Positions 27,490 through 31,017 of a stretch of 31,017 nucleotides of DNA are shown piece by piece. The stretch spans positions 69,425-100,441 of the forward strand of contig WELB01000228.1 in NCBI GenBank assembly GCA_009602725.1. The letters run 5' to 3'. Each line of letters opens with the position of its first letter. The stretch's first letter is position 1. The notes under the pieces were generated by a model. It was not told the origin of the DNA. It saw only the letters and a list, made by a program, of their open reading frames with translations, and did not search any database. Made by a program: the position numbers and the translations under genes. The stretch comes from Spirogloea muscicola. Taxonomy: Eukaryota; Streptophyta; Zygnematophyceae; Spirogloeales; Spirogloeaceae.

Positions 27490-28491
27490 ATGGCCGCCGC
27501 GCTCGCATCCGCCGCTCGCCGGGGCGGAGACCGCCGCTGCCGCGCCGCCGCGGCCGCGCTTCTGGTGACCGCGCTCCTGCATCTCGCGGCGTCGGCTCCG
27601 ACGTCGGAGGGCCGCCAGATTGCCGACACCGGAGGCCAGGACCCGGCCCCCTGCCCTCCCTGCACCGCCGGCCACCAGCCCAGGCGGCCACAGCGCTCCG
27701 ACGGTGTCTGCCTGCCCTGCCTCCAATGCCCGGCCGGAAGCTTCGGCGACGGGAGCGCACCGTGCAGCCTCTGTCCTCCTGGCTCGAACAGCAGCGCGGG
27801 CAGCGCCTCCTGCGTGACGTGCTCGCCGGGAACGTTTGCGGCCTCGGCGGGCCAGAGCCAATGCAGCACGTGCCAGCCTGGAACCTTCGCGGAGGGCGCA
27901 GGGTCGACAGGCTGCGCGGTCTGCCCGCCAGGCTCGTACAGCTTTGCCGGGTGGCACTTCTGTCATGAGTGCTCCAGCGGGGACTTTGCGGCGTCTGCAG
28001 GTTCAGGCCAGTGCACACCATGCCCTCTTGGCTCGATCTCTACGACGAATGGGGCGACTTCCTGCCAATCCTGTCCAGCAGGCACCTATGCGAATGAGGA
28101 GCTGTTTTACGAGACGCATGGTAGTCGAGGAGCCTGGGAATGCCTACCATGCCCTGCAGGTACCTCGACGCCAGTGCCTGGCCAATCACAGTGCTCCAAG
28201 TGTCCGGCGGGGTACGTTAAGAAGACCTCTACGTCGTCGCTGTGTGAGCCCTGCCCGGCTGGCACGTCCTCCAGTGAGGATTACGCCGGCAACATTGTCT
28301 GTACCAGATGCGGTGGTGCTACATTTGCACCCCACCCGGCCAGCAGCTCTTGCCTTGATTGCCCAGGACCGGTCTCCAACGACCACACAGTTTGCTATAT
28401 CTCGCTTCATGCCCCCCCATCTCCCGATCCCTTCCATCTGCCTTCACCGAAGTCGCCCTTTTCACAAGTAGCTCCTCCGGCTCTGCCTTGA
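27490..28491 (+). CDS. Secreted cysteine-rich GCC2/GCC3-repeat protein, copy 3
   Basis: 333 residues, one exon, ATG 27490 to TGA 28489-28491. The signal peptide is residues 1-36 (RRGGDRRCR, then AAAAALLVTALLHL, cleavage after AASA). The mature chain has 30 cysteines in CxxC pairs with the GCC2/GCC3 spacing CPxG[SYT]...CxxC. Clear units start at CPAGSFGDG, CPPGSNSSAG, CSPGTFAASAG, CQPGTFAEGAG, CPPGSYSFAG, CPLGSIS, CPAGTYANE, CPAGTSTPV, CPAGYVKK and CPAGTSSSE. The C-terminus is CPGPVSNDHTVCYIS followed by a Pro/Ser tail, with no transmembrane helix or GPI signal. It is likely an extracellular structural or adhesion protein; no enzyme domain is present. It is the same length as copy 2, with the same cysteine pattern and matching flanks from about -500 to +150, so the two arose by duplication. 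Upstream in-frame codons belong to the promoter and 5' UTR. Confidence 0.85.
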   Translation: MAAALASAARRGGDRRCRAAAAALLVTALLHLAASAPTSEGRQIADTGGQDPAPCPPCTAGHQPRRPQRSDGVCLPCLQCPAGSFGDGSAPCSLCPPGSNSSAGSASCVTCSPGTFAASAGQSQCSTCQPGTFAEGAGSTGCAVCPPGSYSFAGWHFCHECSSGDFAASAGSGQCTPCPLGSISTTNGATSCQSCPAGTYANEELFYETHGSRGAWECLPCPAGTSTPVPGQSQCSKCPAGYVKKTSTSSLCEPCPAGTSSSEDYAGNIVCTRCGGATFAPHPASSSCLDCPGPVSNDHTVCYISLHAPPSPDPFHLPSPKSPFSQVAPPALP

Positions 28492-28570
28492 CGGCAACCT
28501 GGAATGGCTCAGGTTGAAGTGGCAGCAGAGCTGCTGCTACAGACGTTGATATTATTTGCCGCAGCCTGTA

Positions 28571-28575
28571 TGTAA
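28571..28575 (+). promoter_or_regulatory. TGTAA poly(A) signal of GCC copy 3
   Basis: TGTAA lies 80 bases after the stop in CTGTATGTAAGCAATACAT, the same context and distance as in copy 2. Confidence 0.75.
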
Positions 28576-28679
28576 GCAATACATACTATCTCGTTGACAA
28601 CTTCGGCTCCCTTGTGTTGTCTTGAGCTCTTACTCGAGCACGCCGATTGTCTCTTGCAATTTGTTAGTTCCAAGTTCCA

Positions 28680-28854
28680 AGTTGCTGCCTGCCGTCGCAG
28701 CCCGTCACCGCAGCCGTGCTGCTTCCTGCTGTGCAGCCCCTCGCCGCAGCCCGTCGCTGCAGTCTACCAGTGACTCTCTGAAAGTGCTGTGGCTGGCGCC
28801 CCGTGTGGGGACAGCTGCGACCCTCAGGTAGAGTCACCGCCTGCTGGCGGTACC
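28680..28854 (+). repeat. Hairpin-bearing repeat module, copy B
   Basis: This is the counterpart of 19344-19520. It contains TGGCGCCCCGTGTGGGGAC (28794-28812; PBS-like, with a CCCC-GTGT-GGGG stem) and the perfect ACCGCC-TGCT-GGCGGT stem-loop (28836-28851). It ends ten bases before duplication unit 2 begins. Confidence 0.6.
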
Positions 28855-28867
28855 GAGCTAAGCAGCT

Positions 28868-29550
28868 CGTTAAGGAAAGCCCAATTCTCCGAGTAGTCTG
28901 GTCAACCAAACAGCTTCTTTACTTGCTTGGGTGGCCGCCATATATTCTGCCTCCATTGTGGACAATGCCACAGATCTCTGTCTCTTACCGCTCCATGATA
29001 TGGCTGCTCCTCCCAGCAAGAACACATAACTTGTGGTGGATATTCGAGTATTCAGGTCCCCACCCCAATCTGCATCAACATAGCCATAGAGAGTTGAAAA
29101 ACGCTCGACACTGTCGTCCAATTGTTCCTCAACTTCTGATGCAGCCAAGGAGAGTGACACAGAGCGGGACGACCTGCCAGGGCCCCTAGCCTGTGACAGA
29201 GTCGGGGCCCAGTTTCGTTTCAGAGTGTTCGAGGCAGCAGTTTGAGCAGACAACAGCGCAGAGCGGGACGACCTGCCAGGGCCCCTGTCCTGTGACAGAC
29301 TCGGGGCCCAGTTTCTTTCCAAAGTAGATTGTACAGCAGTCAGAGTAGAAGACATAGAAGGCGACAACCTGGGAGGGCCCCTATCCTTTGAGGAATTCAG
29401 GGCCCGTGTTCTTTCACTCGTAGAAGAGCGATGCTGAAGTCTGCTCTCGCCTCCGAACGCAAGCCATACTTGTAGTCCCAGCAAGATACCGGAAAAACCC
29501 GTTTGAGGGCTTGCCAGTGGGCCATCCCAGGATGTTGCATGCTGTTTCAT
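28868..29550 (-). pseudogene. copia RNase H fragment, better preserved copy
   Basis: On -, [10 protein letters not shown] (frameshifted) then [14 protein letters not shown], a repeat-filled linker of about 130 residues, [60 protein letters not shown] and [13 protein letters not shown], then TAA. Asp of DADW and Glu of EAEY are RNase H active-site residues of copia. The DNQ and C-terminal motifs present in the other copy are absent because the duplication breaks here. There is no RT, integrase or LTR. Confidence 0.8.
29160..29440. repeat. Three tandem 96-99 base units in the copia linker
   Basis: The units start at about 29162, 29261 and 29357 with GACGACCTGCCAGGGCCCCT-type cores. The equivalent array in unit 1 is 24739-25013. 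Both strands stay open across most of it: - reads RGPGRSS-type repeats in frame with RNase H, and + reads [16 protein letters not shown]-type repeats. Confidence 0.8.
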
Positions 29551-30067
29551 GATGTTGCATATCGCATAACCGTTGCTCGCTTGGTGTTTCCGTCGCTTAT
29601 ACTTATAACTGGAAATTATCCATCACAAGCTCCGACTACTTTCTCATTCCGATACTACACAATCCATCTTATCTCAAACCAAGGATGTCCAGTTTTCTTG
29701 TCTTCTATTTCCTTTCACAATGTTTGGCATTGCCGGTCATGCCGACTCTACCTTGTCAATTGAATTTCACGCAACTCTGTCCTATCGACGTTAACTAGCA
29801 AACGACACCAGGTGGCACGACAGCGCTCGCAAAGCTGCAAGCCGATCGGTTGGCGTGAGCGGGGCGCGCCCGAGCGGATTTCTGCGCCCTCCGCGGCAGA
29901 AGACGAGAAGGGGGGGGAGAGACATAGCTCTTCCAATGTACGCAAGGGCTGTGAGAGGCCAGCTCAAGAAGAGAGAGACGCATCCAGTAGAGGACGATGG
30001 CTGTGAGTGGCCAGCCCAGAAATATTGAAAGGATAGTACAAAGGGATGTACAAAGCCTGAAAGGCCG

Positions 30068-30295
30068 GATGGCGTAAGAAGCAGGCGAAGGAGGGGAGAG
30101 AAGAGAGAGGGAGGCTCAGAAAGGGAGAGACACAGATTTGCATCATGGATTTTCTGGACCGGCCAGTCACAGCCATCGCCAGATGGCGTAAGAAGCAGGC
30201 GAAGGAGGGGAGAGAAGAGAGAGGGAGGCTCAGAAAGGGAGAGACACAGGGTGTGCATCATGGATTTTCTGGACTGGCCAGTCACAGCCATCGGC
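30068..30295. repeat. 114-base tandem duplication inside unit 2
   Basis: GATGGCGTAAGAAGCAGGCG starts at 30068 and again at 30182, each followed by the purine-rich centre and the inverted TGGCCAGTCACAGCCATCG end. Unit 1 has one copy, so this is a later event in unit 2. Confidence 0.8.
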
Positions 30296-30419
30296 ATCTA
30301 CTGGCGATGGCTGTGAAGAGCCACCCAGACAGAACAAAGATGGGTCAAAAGCCGAAAGGGGCTTCAGCGATAGGAGCTTAGTAACCCCGAGGGCAGTCAA
30401 GTCGGAGTGAGTTGCAGCT

Positions 30420-30810
30420 GAAAAGAAAGTGGCTCTCCCAAAGGGGGCAAGGCCTGTGAATAGCCAGCCCGCAGAGGATTGACAAGGTCCGAAGGGGCCC
30501 AACAGCGCTGTCTTAAAAGCTTTCACTTATTGACCTCTAGTGAGGAGCCGCAAACTAGAAAGACTAGCAGCAGGAAAGGAATCTCCCTGACGAAGCCAGA
30601 GGCTGCAGCTAGAGCACGGCCAGCACGCACGTGCAAGGCGTGGGCCATGGAACGCTGGAGTGAGATGGGCGCTAGCGAGCCAGCGGCGTGAAAGTCAGTC
30701 TGCTCACCTCGCCTGCGCAACACAGCGCGTCGCGCCAGCCGGGCCAACAGTTCAAGCCACTGAGACCCGCAAGACCCCTGCGCATTGACGGCCAGTGAGA
30801 GGGGAAGAGT
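30420..30810 (-). mobile_element. LINE tail, unit 2
   Basis: This is the twin of 25995-26385, with the same C-terminal codons (RRAVLRRRGEQTDFHAAGSL), 3' UTR, stem-loop GGCCTGTGAATAGCCAGCCC and GAGAGCCACTTTCTTTTC terminus. It has small private indels. Confidence 0.75.
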
Positions 30811-30910
30811 AAAAGATGGAGTGAGAAAGCGATGGCTGTAATCTGCCAGCCAATTAAAATAATGAAGGGGGGGGAGCGGGAGAGAGGGGGGGAGAGAGGG
30901 AGAGCGAGAG

Positions 30911-31017
<107 letters not shown>

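Overview
The window looks like nuclear DNA of a green alga, probably a core chlorophyte. The grounds are GC-rich first exons next to more AT-rich introns and downstream exons, GT-AG introns of about 175-535 bases, TGTAA poly(A) signals at fixed distances after stop codons, and a glycosyltransferase whose exon sequences read like plant and algal homologues. I see no bacterial operon, tRNA, rRNA or CRISPR array. The species is not determined.

Layout. (1) 1-8200 is the gene-bearing part: the 3' end of an Ala/Ser/Gly/Pro-rich coding region (2-892), about 2.2 kb of intergenic DNA, a short coiled-coil gene on + (exons within 3659-4803) and, converging on it, a six-exon family-2 glycosyltransferase on - (8187 down to 5560). 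Its five downstream exons are 66-104 bases each and were found by reading splice sites by hand. (2) 8240-18165 is a pile of nested retroelements: 5'-truncated non-LTR elements (LINEs) of one family with a restriction-like endonuclease (RLE) domain, a 1.6-kb Ty1/copia element with two LTRs, a primer-binding site and a 5-base target duplication, and one 2.9-kb decayed LINE with reverse transcriptase. (3) 18290-28650 holds three copies of a gene for a secreted, cysteine-rich GCC2/GCC3 (ephrin-receptor-like) repeat protein. One is truncated (+, 18805), one intact (-, 22992-21991) and one intact (+, 27490-28491). Each lies behind G-box motifs (CACGTG) and a shared TACTTAAGG core. (4) 23600-26800 and 28864-31017 hold copia 3' ends and LINE tails. 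About 2.2 kb of this is a direct duplication ending in very long (GA)n tracts.

How it fits together. The glycosyltransferase and the two intact cysteine-rich proteins are the likely working genes. Nearly everything from 8.2 kb onward has been shaped by one LINE family. Its 3' end carries a short stem-loop (GGGCTG...CAGCCC) found more than twenty times in both orientations. The elements repeatedly sit inside one another, inside copia LTRs, and in gene 5' regions: 60 bases upstream of the glycosyltransferase ATG and inside the promoter of the truncated GCC copy. No mobile element here is intact.
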